From: Gemmataceae bacterium
GTDB lineage: Bacteria; Planctomycetota; Planctomycetia; Gemmatales; Gemmataceae
Assembly (NCBI GenBank): GCA_901538445.1
Contig: LR594585.1
Span: forward strand, 1,577,369-1,641,368
DNA length: 64,000 nucleotides
Reading direction: 5' to 3'
The position numbers and the translations under genes were made by a program. The notes under the pieces were generated by a model. That model was not told where the DNA came from. It made no database searches and was given only the letters and a program-made list of their open reading frames with translations. Of this stretch, positions 55,967-63,984 are shown one piece after another. Positions within the stretch are counted from its first letter, which is position 1. Each line of letters starts with the position of its first letter.

Positions 55967-57199
55967 ATGCCGACCGCCGCCGAAGTGCCCGCGCCGTCCG
56001 CCAACGGCGAACTCATCAACCGCGTGCAGCAACTCCGGCTCGCCGACCAGCTCGGCAAGGGCGCGGGCGGCTCGGGCCGCGGCGCGTGGCTGCCGTGGGT
56101 GCTGTGCGCCATGATGGCCGCCACCTGGGCCGGCGTCGGGGTCCGGTGGTACAAGACCGCCGAGCCGGGTGCCGCGGGCGTGCCCGGGGCCGCGGGACCG
56201 GTCGCGAGCGGCCCGGCGTCCAGCGGCCCCGCCACTTCGGGCACCGCGAACCAGCCCGCGGCGGCCGACGCGCTCGTCCTCCAAATCAAGGGCACGGTCA
56301 CCCCGTTCCTCCAGATCAACCTGAGCCCGGACGACGTCTCGGGCATGGTCCAGCAGATCACGTTCAAGGAGGGCGACCGGGTCACCAGGGGCACGGTCCT
56401 CGCCCGCATCCGCAAGGACCGGTACCAGAACGATTACGACGTGGCCGCGGCGTCGCTGGTCGCGGCCCAGCAGCGGCTCGCCGACCTGGGCAAGGACGCG
56501 GTCCGGCCTGACGAGCGGCGGCAGGCCCAGGCCGAGCTCGACGAGGCCAAGGCGGGGCTGGTCCGGGCCGACCAGGAGGTCCAGCGGATGAAGATGCAGA
56601 AGGCCGGCGGGGTCGTCTCGCAGCAGGACTTCGAGAAGGCCGAGGCCGACCTGCACGGGGCCGCGGCCCGGGTGTCGCGGCTCGAGGCGGCGCTCTCGCT
56701 GCTCAACATGGGCGCGCGCAAGGAGAAGATCGCCGCCGCACAGGCCGAGGTGATCCAGGCCGAGGGCCGGCTCGCCGAGGCGAAGCGGCTGCTCGAGAAC
56801 TGCGAGGTCAAGGCCCCGATCGACGGCACCATCCTGACCAAGCTCGCCGACCGCGGGGTGCTCGTCAGCCCGATGTCGTTCAACGTCGCCGCCGGCATCT
56901 GCAGCATGGCCGACCTGTCCGACCTGGAGGCCGAGATCGAGGTCCGCGAGGACCAGATCAAGGACGTCCGGGCCGGGCAGCGGTGCGAGATCGTCGCGAC
57001 CGCCGACCCGAGCCGCACCTACGCGGGCCGCGTGGACCGGGTCATGCCGATCGCCGACGACACCAAGAACATCATCAAGGTGCGGGTGAAGATCAAGCTC
57101 CCGGCCGGCGAGGTCGCGGGGTCGTTCCTCAAGCCGAAGATGAGCACCGTGGTGCGGATCTACAACACCGACGTGCCCGAACACGCGGACAAGAAGTGA
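55967..57199 (+). CDS. Periplasmic adaptor (MacA/HlyD-type membrane fusion protein)
   Basis: 410 residues from ATG 55967. It has a cytoplasmic head, one TM (WLPWVLCAMMAATWAGVGV, 41-58) and a low-complexity Ala/Gly/Pro linker. The adaptor core follows: a beta-barrel/lipoyl half (VQQITFKEGDRVTRGTVLAR, about 125-150), an alpha-hairpin (AQQRLADLGKDAVRP.. EKIAAAQAEVIQAEGRLAEA, about 170-280), CEVKAPIDGTILTKLADRG (second lipoyl half) and the membrane-proximal VEIEVREDQIKDVRAGQRCE, TYAGRVDRVM. It links the inner-membrane ABC transporter to the TolC-like channel. First gene after the regulator. Confidence 0.88.
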   Translation: MPTAAEVPAPSANGELINRVQQLRLADQLGKGAGGSGRGAWLPWVLCAMMAATWAGVGVRWYKTAEPGAAGVPGAAGPVASGPASSGPATSGTANQPAAADALVLQIKGTVTPFLQINLSPDDVSGMVQQITFKEGDRVTRGTVLARIRKDRYQNDYDVAAASLVAAQQRLADLGKDAVRPDERRQAQAELDEAKAGLVRADQEVQRMKMQKAGGVVSQQDFEKAEADLHGAAARVSRLEAALSLLNMGARKEKIAAAQAEVIQAEGRLAEAKRLLENCEVKAPIDGTILTKLADRGVLVSPMSFNVAAGICSMADLSDLEAEIEVREDQIKDVRAGQRCEIVATADPSRTYAGRVDRVMPIADDTKNIIKVRVKIKLPAGEVAGSFLKPKMSTVVRIYNTDVPEHADKK

Positions 57200-57200
57200 A

Positions 57201-57267
57201 GGGGTGAGCGGGTGAAGGGGTGACGAATGCGGAACTGGATTTCGTCACCCCTTCACCCGCTCACCCC
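57201..57267. repeat. Long hairpin, family E
   Basis: Arms 57201-57227 and 57241-57267 are perfect 27-bp complements (GGGGTGAGCGGGTGAAGGGG..), loop TGCGGAACTGGAT. It begins 1 nt after the adaptor stop and lies inside the operon, 29 nt before the ATPase start. Confidence 0.9.
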
Positions 57268-57295
57268 CTCACCCTTTCATTGATGTGAGGATCGC

Positions 57296-58006
57296 ATGCC
57301 CCCACCGCTGGTCCAGGTCCGCGACCTGCACAAGTCGTTCACCCGCGGCACCGAGCGCATCGACGTGCTCCGCGACCTGACGCTCGACGTCGGCCGGGCC
57401 GAGTTCCTCGCGCTCATGGGGCCGTCGGGCTCGGGCAAGACGACGCTGCTCAACCTCATCGCCGGGCTCGACCAGCCGACCGAGGGGTCGATCACCGTCG
57501 GCGAGAACGTCATCTCGGGGATGTCCGAGAGCGAACTCGCCCGGTGGCGCACCCGGCACGTCGGGTTCATCTTCCAGTTCTACTACCTGCTCCCGGTGCT
57601 CACCGCGTACGAGAACGTCGAGCTGCCGCTGCTCCTGCTGCCGCTCACGAAGGAGCAGCGCAAGAAGCAGGTGACGACCGCCCTCGACCTCGTCGGGCTG
57701 TCGCAGCGGATGGACCACCGCCCCGGGCAGCTCTCGGGCGGCCAGCAGCAGCGCGTCGGCATCGCGCGTGCGATGGTGACCGACCCCGAACTGATCGTCG
57801 CCGACGAGCCGACCGGCGACCTCGACACCAAGAGCGCCGACGAGATCCTCAAGCTGATGGAGATCCTCCGGGCGCAGCTCGGCAAGACGATCATCATGGT
57901 GACGCACGACCCGAAGGCCGCCGACCGTGCCCAGCGCACGCTGCACCTGGAGAAGGGCCGCCTCGAACGCGACACGGCCTGGCAGGCGAGTGTTGGGAGT
58001 GTTTAA
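57296..58006 (+). CDS. MacB-type ABC transporter ATPase
   Basis: 236 residues, ATG 57296. Walker A GPSGSGKTT (42-50), the Q-loop GFIFQFYYLLPVLTAYENVE, signature LSGGQQQRVGIARAM (about 143-157), Walker B ELIVADEPTGDLD and H-loop MVTHDPKAA. The layout is that of the separate LolD/MacB-type ATPase. The last residues (TAWQASVGSV) and stop TAA at 58004-58006 fall inside a family-F hairpin, so the C-terminus was rewritten by repeat insertion. It powers the permeases encoded next. Confidence 0.93.
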   Translation: MPPPLVQVRDLHKSFTRGTERIDVLRDLTLDVGRAEFLALMGPSGSGKTTLLNLIAGLDQPTEGSITVGENVISGMSESELARWRTRHVGFIFQFYYLLPVLTAYENVELPLLLLPLTKEQRKKQVTTALDLVGLSQRMDHRPGQLSGGQQQRVGIARAMVTDPELIVADEPTGDLDTKSADEILKLMEILRAQLGKTIIMVTHDPKAADRAQRTLHLEKGRLERDTAWQASVGSV

Positions 58007-58078
58007 AAGTGTTGGGAGCGTTGACCCCGCAAGCCCGCGACCGGTCAACACTCCCAACACGCAACACTCCCAACACTC
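57988..58078. repeat. Long hairpin, family F, overlapping a stop codon
   Basis: Left arm 57988-58024 (GAGTGTTGGGAGTGTTT..GTTGGGAGCGTTGA) pairs imperfectly with 58045-58078 (TCAACACTCCCAACACG..). A further half-copy (AACACTCCCAAC) follows near 58088-58100. The left arm contains the TAA of the ATPase gene and encodes its last residues. Confidence 0.8.
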
Positions 58079-58110
58079 TTCATCCTCAACACTCCCAACC
58101 CAGGTCCCCG

Positions 58111-59577
58111 ATGTACGGCCTGCCGATCGACGGGATGACGCCGACGGGGCTCGACCCGTCCATGTTCCTGCTCTCGGGCTACCTGCTCGGGCTGCTCGGC
58201 GGGCTGAACCTGCTCGCCATCGGCCTCGGCGTGGTGACGCTCCCGGTGTTCTTCGTGGTGCTGTTCTCCGTCGAGCAGGTCGCCCGGGTCGCGTCGAACG
58301 TCACCGGGTGGTTCCCGGCGAAGCTCGTGCTGTACATGTTCCGCGGGCTGCGGCGGAGCCCGCTCCGCACCTCGCTCACCTACATCGCGCTGTTCGTGCT
58401 CACGCTGGTGCTCTCGATGATCTACTCGGTCCTCGTGTTCATCGGCCGGGTGACGACCGAGAAGGAGGCCGACTTCAAGGCGATCGCCACGCACAAGACG
58501 ATCATCCCCAGCCAGATGCCCCGGGCGCACTACGAGGAGTTCAAGCGGCAGCTCGCCAAGCTGCCCGACGGGATGCGGCCCAAGAACGGCGACGCCGACA
58601 TCATGGCGTGGTCGTTCTTCCTCGGCACCACCGACCCGATCAGCAAGCGGCCCGACAACAACGTGTTCGCGTTCTGCATCGAGCCCAAGAAGATCCTCAC
58701 GATGATGGACGGGCTCGACGAGCTGACCGGCAAGGAGAAGACCGACCTCGACGCGGCCGTCGCCGAGATGGAGCGCGACCCGCAGGCGATCGTCATGAGC
58801 CGCATGCGGCTCAAGAAGATGAACCTCCAGATCGGCCAGACCATCAAGGTGACCGGGCTGAACTACGCGGACCTCGTGTTCGACCTGCGGATCATCGGCG
58901 AGTTGCCCGACGGGAAGTACGACAACATCTCGTTCATCAACTCGGCGTACCTGTTCCGGCAGCTCGACGCCTGGAAGCTGAACAACCCGAAGAACCGCAC
59001 CAGCGCCCCGCACCCGATGGACGACAAGTGCATCAACCTGCTCTGGGTGCGGCTGCCGAACAAGGCCGCGTTCGAGCAACTCGCGGCGGCCGTCAACGAC
59101 ACCGGCAACTTCAGCAACCCGCAGATCAAGATCGAGACGGCGTCGAGCGGGTTCGGCACGTTCCTCGAGGCGTTCAAAGACATCCTCTGGGGCATGAAGT
59201 ACCTGATGGCCCCGGCGATGGTGGCGATCATGTGCCTCGTCATCGCCAACGCCATCAGCATCGGCGTCCGCGAGCGCCGCACCGAGATGGCGGTGCTCAA
59301 GGTGCTCGGGTTCCAGCCGCGGCACGTCCTGTTCCTGGTCGTCGGCGAGGCGGTGCTGGTCGGACTGATGGCTGGGTTCATGAGCACCCTCATCGCGTTC
59401 AAGATGATCGGGAACCTGAAGCTCCAGATCGCGTTCTTCGGCGCGTTCTTCGTGCCGGCCGAGGTGCTGCTCTACGGCCCGCTCCTCGGCGCGTTCGTGT
59501 CGGTCGCCGGGAGCGTCCTGCCCGCGATGAACGCGAAGAACGTGAAGGTCGCCGAGGTGTTCGCCAAGGTGGCGTGA
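58111..59577 (+). CDS. ABC transporter permease (MacB/FtsX-like), first
   Basis: 488 residues, ATG 58111. TM helices are at the N-terminus (LGLLGGLNLLAIGLGVVTLP, VFFVVLF; LTYIALFVLTLVLSMIYSVL). A large exported domain (about 120-360) precedes three C-terminal TMs: MKYLMAPAMVAIMCLVIANA, VLFLVVGEAVLVGLMAGFMS, and ..LYGPLLGAFVSVAGSVLPAM. SIGVRERRTEMAVLKVLGFQ is the FtsX-type coupling helix that contacts the ATPase. The C-terminal NAKNVKVAEVFAKVA is typical. Likely exports a hydrophobic or peptide substrate into the adaptor. Confidence 0.88.
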   Translation: MYGLPIDGMTPTGLDPSMFLLSGYLLGLLGGLNLLAIGLGVVTLPVFFVVLFSVEQVARVASNVTGWFPAKLVLYMFRGLRRSPLRTSLTYIALFVLTLVLSMIYSVLVFIGRVTTEKEADFKAIATHKTIIPSQMPRAHYEEFKRQLAKLPDGMRPKNGDADIMAWSFFLGTTDPISKRPDNNVFAFCIEPKKILTMMDGLDELTGKEKTDLDAAVAEMERDPQAIVMSRMRLKKMNLQIGQTIKVTGLNYADLVFDLRIIGELPDGKYDNISFINSAYLFRQLDAWKLNNPKNRTSAPHPMDDKCINLLWVRLPNKAAFEQLAAAVNDTGNFSNPQIKIETASSGFGTFLEAFKDILWGMKYLMAPAMVAIMCLVIANAISIGVRERRTEMAVLKVLGFQPRHVLFLVVGEAVLVGLMAGFMSTLIAFKMIGNLKLQIAFFGAFFVPAEVLLYGPLLGAFVSVAGSVLPAMNAKNVKVAEVFAKVA

Positions 59578-59585
59578 TCCGAACC

Positions 59586-59650
59586 TTGGTGGGGCAGGCA
59601 TTCTTGCCTGCCCGGAAGCGCAAGGCAGGCAAGAATGCCTGCCCCACCAA
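59586..59650. repeat. Long hairpin, family G
   Basis: Arms 59586-59612 and 59624-59650 are perfect 27-bp complements (TTGGTGGGGCAGGCATTCTT..), loop CGGAAGCGCAA. It begins 9 nt after the first permease stop and ends 38 nt before the second permease start. Confidence 0.9.
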
Positions 59651-59688
59651 AACAGCGCGGCTCACTCGATCCCACACGACGGACCCCG

Positions 59689-61794
59689 ATGGACACGAAC
59701 CTCAGTACCGCACGCGCGCTCGACGGCCCGAGCCTCCCCGCCCGGGTGTTCTCACAGGCCGTGCTGTTCGTCCGCACCATCCTGCGGCTCATCGGCACGC
59801 TGTTCGTGATCGGGTTCTCGCTGCTGCCGCTCGCGGCGCTGCTGGTCGCGCTGCCGGCCGTGTCGCCGAACGAGGCGGTGCTCACCGACACGGTGCGGCC
59901 CGCGAGGTCGTGGCTCGTGCGGTCGCTGCGGCGCGCGTTCGCTTTCGGGACCGGGCTGGTCGTGCTCGTCGCGCTGTTCGCGTTCGCCATCGAGTTTACC
60001 AGCCGCCTGCCGCTACCCCCCGGCGGGCAACTCGGCACGCTCGCGAAGAAGGTGCTCGGCTCGGCCGTCGTCGATCTGCCGTTCTTCCCGGACGACAAGG
60101 AGCCGCCGTCGCTGCCCTCCGGCACGACGTGGCTCACGCCGAAGGAACTCCTCGAGCGCCAGAAGACGCTGAGGCAGTCGGTCGCCAAGCCGAACGCCGA
60201 CCCGCTCCTGCGCGCCGAGGCCGAGAAGGAACTCGCGAAGGTCGACGCCGAACTCGCTGAGCGGACCCCGAACGTCGCCAAGCTCCGCGTCATGCAGGAC
60301 CCGGTGCTCGCGCCGATCCTGGCGCAGCCGCTGTGGACGCTGCTGCCGCCGACGCTCGTGCAGCACTGGCCGTTCGTGTTCCTCATCGTGTACGCGACCG
60401 ACCTCGGCCTGCTCCTGCTCATCGGCAAGGTGCCGCTGTCGTACAACCTCCGCTACCTGTGGGTGCGGCGGCGCGACACGCTGCTCACGGCGGTCGTGTT
60501 CACCGTGGTCGTCGCGCTGGTCGTCGTGCTGCTCGCGTTCGTCAACGGCATGTACCAGCTCAACGAGAGCACCGGCGTGCCGGGCAACGTGCTGGTGCTG
60601 TCCGAGGGCTCGACGGACGAGATCTTCAGCAACCTCGGCCGGTCCGACGCGAACGACATCGAGCGGGTGACCGTGGACCGCGACGCGGCCGGCCGCCCGT
60701 TCCCGAAGCCGGTCGGCGTGCAGCGCGTCACCACCGGGTCCGACGGGAAGCCGCTGGTCGGGGCCGACGGGAAGTTGGTCCCGCTCCCCGCGGACGCGCC
60801 GGCCGCGGTGCGGGACAAGGCCGCGTACCTCGCCAGCCGCGAGTCGTTCATGGTGATGAACCAGCCGGTGCCGGTGAAGCCGGGCGAGGCGGCGCGGCGG
60901 CGGTTGCTCCAGGTGCGGGCGCTGGAGAACCCGCACGTCGCCGCGGCCGTCCACAACATCGGCCTGTACCCGGGCGGAAAGTGGTTCCCCCCGAACTCGG
61001 TCGAGACGGTCGGCGGCAAGACGTACCTCGCGTGCTGCGTCGGCGAGGGCGCGGCCGGCACGCTCGGCGAGGACGTGGGCAAGCGGCGGCTCGAACCGGG
61101 TGACACGTTCAACCTCGGCGACGAGGACTGGATCGTCACCGGGGTCATGAACACGCAGGGCACCACCTACGGCTCGGAGATCTGGACCGGGGTGAACAAC
61201 ACCGTGGTGACCGGGGCCGGCCGCGGGAACAAGTACACGACGATGGTGCTGCGGATGGAGGACAACACCGACGCCGCGTCGCGCGCGATGGCCTCGTTCC
61301 TCAGCGACAACTACACGCAGGTGAAGCTCAAGGCGTACTCCGAGCCGGACTACTACAAGGAGCTGACCAAGACGAACGAGAGCTTCCTGGTGTGCATCGT
61401 GATCGTCGCCGTGGTGATGGCGATCGGCGGCGTGTTCGGCGTCATGAACACGATGTTCGCGTCGATCGCGGCCCGCATCAAGGAGGTCGGGGTGATGCGG
61501 ATCCTCGGCTTCAAGCGGTGGCAGATCCTCATCGCGTTCATGCTCGAGTCGCTGACGATCGCGTTCGTGGGCGGGTTGCTCGGGTGCGTCCTCGGGTCGT
61601 TCGCGAACGGGTTCGAGGCGACGAGCAACCTGAGCGGCGGGCAGGGCGGCGGCAAGAGCGTCGCGCTGAAGATGATCGTCGACTTCCAGATCCTCGCCGC
61701 CGGGATGCTGTTCACGCTCGTCCTGGGCCGCTTGGGCGGCCTCGTCCCGGCGCTGTCCGCGATGCGGATGGAGATCCTCGAATCGCTGCGGTGA
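59689..61794 (+). CDS. ABC transporter permease (MacB/FtsX-like), second
   Basis: 701 residues, ATG 59689. Two N-terminal TMs (TLFVIGFSLLPLAALLVALP; FGTGLVVLVALFAFAIEFTS) precede a charged insertion of about 130 residues not seen in its partner. TM WPFVFLIVYATDLGLLLLIG and the FtsX-type core TM (LLTAVVFTVVVALVVVLLAF) follow, then a large exported domain (290-560), and C-terminal TMs with ASIAARIKEVGVMRILGFKR (coupling helix) and LESLTIAFVGGLLGCVLGS. Unlike classical MacB, this locus has a separate ATPase and two different permeases, so the transporter is probably a heterodimer. The last gene of the operon. Confidence 0.88.
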   Translation: MDTNLSTARALDGPSLPARVFSQAVLFVRTILRLIGTLFVIGFSLLPLAALLVALPAVSPNEAVLTDTVRPARSWLVRSLRRAFAFGTGLVVLVALFAFAIEFTSRLPLPPGGQLGTLAKKVLGSAVVDLPFFPDDKEPPSLPSGTTWLTPKELLERQKTLRQSVAKPNADPLLRAEAEKELAKVDAELAERTPNVAKLRVMQDPVLAPILAQPLWTLLPPTLVQHWPFVFLIVYATDLGLLLLIGKVPLSYNLRYLWVRRRDTLLTAVVFTVVVALVVVLLAFVNGMYQLNESTGVPGNVLVLSEGSTDEIFSNLGRSDANDIERVTVDRDAAGRPFPKPVGVQRVTTGSDGKPLVGADGKLVPLPADAPAAVRDKAAYLASRESFMVMNQPVPVKPGEAARRRLLQVRALENPHVAAAVHNIGLYPGGKWFPPNSVETVGGKTYLACCVGEGAAGTLGEDVGKRRLEPGDTFNLGDEDWIVTGVMNTQGTTYGSEIWTGVNNTVVTGAGRGNKYTTMVLRMEDNTDAASRAMASFLSDNYTQVKLKAYSEPDYYKELTKTNESFLVCIVIVAVVMAIGGVFGVMNTMFASIAARIKEVGVMRILGFKRWQILIAFMLESLTIAFVGGLLGCVLGSFANGFEATSNLSGGQGGGKSVALKMIVDFQILAAGMLFTLVLGRLGGLVPALSAMRMEILESLR

Positions 61795-61845
61795 ACGCCG
61801 CGGGCAAAGAGACGCATCCAGAAAAGCCGAGCAGTCAAGCTCTTT

Positions 61846-61909
61846 GGCGAGTCGTGTGTCTCAACACACGGGTGGACGTGAACCCGTGTGTTGGCACACA
61901 CGACTCGCC
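61846..61909. repeat. Long hairpin, family B copy 2
   Basis: Arms 61846-61873 and 61882-61909 (28 nt, two mismatches), loop GGACGTGA. It starts 51 nt after the permease stop. Relative to 44255-44318 the seventh base pair changes from C-G to T-A on both strands. Confidence 0.85.
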
Positions 61910-62073
61910 CGATCGCCCCGGCCCTCGATATCACACAAAGACAATCCCCTTGCCGCGGGCATCCCCCTGCGCCGGTGGGGCGTTCGTGGCGTACACTTCA
62001 CACGCTCGACGCTGCCCGCCGACACCCACCCGCCCGCTGCCCGCCCGCCGGTCCTTCCGCCCCGAGCGTTCTG

Positions 62074-62967
62074 ATGCGATTGCTGCTTTCCGTGAACTGC
62101 GCCCTTCTCGTGACCGCGGCCGCCCTCGGGGCCGAGACGCCCGACAACCCCGACCAGTACGAGGAGAAGCTCGTCGCCCGCGCCACCGAGCGGGCCGTGA
62201 GGGCGATCAAGTCGGACCGCGTGCTGTGGGTGAAGGAGCTGGAAGCGGCGTTCCCGAACCGCGTCGGCAACCCGACGAAGGACGAGGACTACGTTGCGTG
62301 GTTCGCGCTCGTGGCCGGGAAGGGCGACGAGTGGCGGCGGGCCGACGCGACCGGCGGGTTCGCGGAGCTGTTCGACAAGGTGGTGCAGCGGCTCGAACTC
62401 GGGCCGGTCCCGTCGATCCGCCGCGACGAGTTCCAGAAGTACGCCCGCCGCGCCCTCGTCCCGGGCCAGGCCGGCGGGACCGAGGCCCACGAGGACGCCG
62501 ACCGGGCGTTCCGCGTGCTCGACCGCGACGGCGACGGCGTCCTGGCCCCGGCCGAGTTCACCACCAAGCTCCGCGACGACCGGCTCCGGGCCGACGCCGA
62601 CGGGAACGGCCGGATCGACCGCGACGAGTACCGGGCGCACTTCAGCACCCGGGCGAGCGCGGCCGCGGACGTGGTCGCGGCGAAGGCCGCCGAGGGGACC
62701 GGCACCGGCAAGCCGACCGGCCGCACGGGGAAGGGCGGGGTGCCCGACTGGTTCGCGGACCTCGACGCCGACAGGGACGGGCAGATCGCGCTGTCGGAGT
62801 GGCGCAAGGCGGGGCGGGCGATCAACCTCTACCTGGAGATGGACCTCGACGCCGACGGCCTGCTGACGAAGGAAGAGTACCAGCGTTTCGCCCGCCAGAA
62901 GGAGCAGGCCGAGGCCAACGACCGCCGCACCGAACCGCCCACCCCGACCAAGCAAGCAATGAAGTGA
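62074..62967 (+). CDS. Exported EF-hand protein
   Basis: 297 residues, ATG 62074. The signal peptide is MRLLLSVNCALLVTAAALGA. After a helical head of about 120 residues (ERAVRAIKSDRVLWVKELEA, WFALVAGKGDEWRRADATGG) come four EF-hand loops: DRDGDGVLAPAE, DADGNGRIDRDE, DADRDGQIALSE and DLDADGLLTKEE. Each has the DxDxDG calcium pattern. Calcium-binding exported proteins of this kind are frequent in planctomycetes; no ligand is known. It stands 280 bp after the efflux operon. Confidence 0.88.
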   Translation: MRLLLSVNCALLVTAAALGAETPDNPDQYEEKLVARATERAVRAIKSDRVLWVKELEAAFPNRVGNPTKDEDYVAWFALVAGKGDEWRRADATGGFAELFDKVVQRLELGPVPSIRRDEFQKYARRALVPGQAGGTEAHEDADRAFRVLDRDGDGVLAPAEFTTKLRDDRLRADADGNGRIDRDEYRAHFSTRASAAADVVAAKAAEGTGTGKPTGRTGKGGVPDWFADLDADRDGQIALSEWRKAGRAINLYLEMDLDADGLLTKEEYQRFARQKEQAEANDRRTEPPTPTKQAMK

Positions 62968-63074
62968 CCCGCCCGAGCGACCTGTCGCTAACGAGGAACC
63001 GCGATTCATCCCGACCCGGGAGCTTCGCATTCATTCAAGTCGGTGGGCCGTGAGAGCGGTTCGGCCTCTGCGGG

Positions 63075-63701
63075 CTACCCCGGCGATTCCCCGCCACAGT
63101 GCTCGCCCCACCCGTGATACCGATCCCAGAACTCGTCCCACGACGGCCACCCATCGTAAAAGGACGCGGCCAACACCTCCACCTCCGACCCGAACGCCAG
63201 CCCGCGGGACACCAGGAAGCCGTCGATGGCCCGGCAGAACCGGTCGTCCTCGTGGCCGTAGTCGGTGCCCTCGATGATGATCCCCTCGGAGGCGTTCATC
63301 GTCTCGGGATGCCAGCCACACAGCACCCGGTGAAGGACGTACAGCACCTCCGGGGCCGGGAACATGCGATCCAAGAACTCGACCGCCTCCCGCCCGAGTT
63401 GGGCGTGCGACTCGAAGAAGCGGCGGTCGGCGGCGTAGTCCTCCGCGTAGTCCGTCAGGTCGAGCCGGAAGAACTCGGCCAAGTCGTGCTGCACCAACTC
63501 CGGCGAGTCGCCCACCGCGTCGGCCACGCGGCGGAGGGCCGGGTCGTGGAGTTGCGGCACCGGGTGCATCCGCCAGAGGGCATCCACCCCGGCCAGCCGC
63601 AGGTACTCGAGCCTGCGGGCGCGGGCCGGACGGGCGTCGTGGGCCAGCCGGTCGGCGAGCCGCACCAGTTCCGTCAGCCGACGCTCCAGCCGCTCCACCA
63701 C
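63075..63701 (-). CDS. Unrecognised soluble protein with palindromic leader
   Basis: 208 residues; start GTG 63701 or GTG 63698, with the leader GTTCGGCGGCGGAGGGC just upstream. The sequence is hydrophilic and charged (VERLERRLTELVRLADRLAH, ARRLEYLRLAGVDALWRMHP, LRRVADAVGDSPELVQHDLA) with a Trp-rich end (YDGWPSWDEFWDRYHGWGEH). I recognise no family or motif. It shares its leader structure (two palindromes plus the GTTCGGCGGC box) with the GNAT gene at 15559, although the coding regions are unrelated. 62968-63074 and 63822-64000 hold no other gene. Confidence 0.6.
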   Translation of the reverse strand: MVERLERRLTELVRLADRLAHDARPARARRLEYLRLAGVDALWRMHPVPQLHDPALRRVADAVGDSPELVQHDLAEFFRLDLTDYAEDYAADRRFFESHAQLGREAVEFLDRMFPAPEVLYVLHRVLCGWHPETMNASEGIIIEGTDYGHEDDRFCRAIDGFLVSRGLAFGSEVEVLAASFYDGWPSWDEFWDRYHGWGEHCGGESPG

Positions 63702-63730
63702 GCAGAAGCCCTCCGCCGCCGAACTCGGAA

Positions 63731-63821
63731 TTGGTTTGCGCGAGCAGAATGCCTGCTCATTGCGCCGCGCGCAAACCAACACCGGGAAAATCACCTGTTG
63801 GTTTGCGCGCCGCGCAAACCA
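63731..63821. repeat. Palindromes in the leader of the 63701 gene
   Basis: TTGGTTTGCGCG (63731-63742) pairs with CGCGCAAACCAA (63768-63779), enclosing a small GAGCAG/CTGCTC hairpin. A second perfect palindrome, TGGTTTGCGCG-C-CGCGCAAACCA, spans 63799-63821. The layout matches the leader at 15585-15730 with a different core sequence. Confidence 0.75.
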
Positions 63822-63984
63822 GCAGGGTAACACCGAACCTGCGCCGGGCGGCCGCGGACTCACGCGGGTGGCACGTCTGCGGGATTGTCCGACGCCGATT
63901 GCTCTCTGTCAAGCGTCCGGATTTGCGTCGAGAGTGGCCGTGGGGCTTGAGGGTCGATTATTTGTCTGGCGCGAGCATTGGTTC

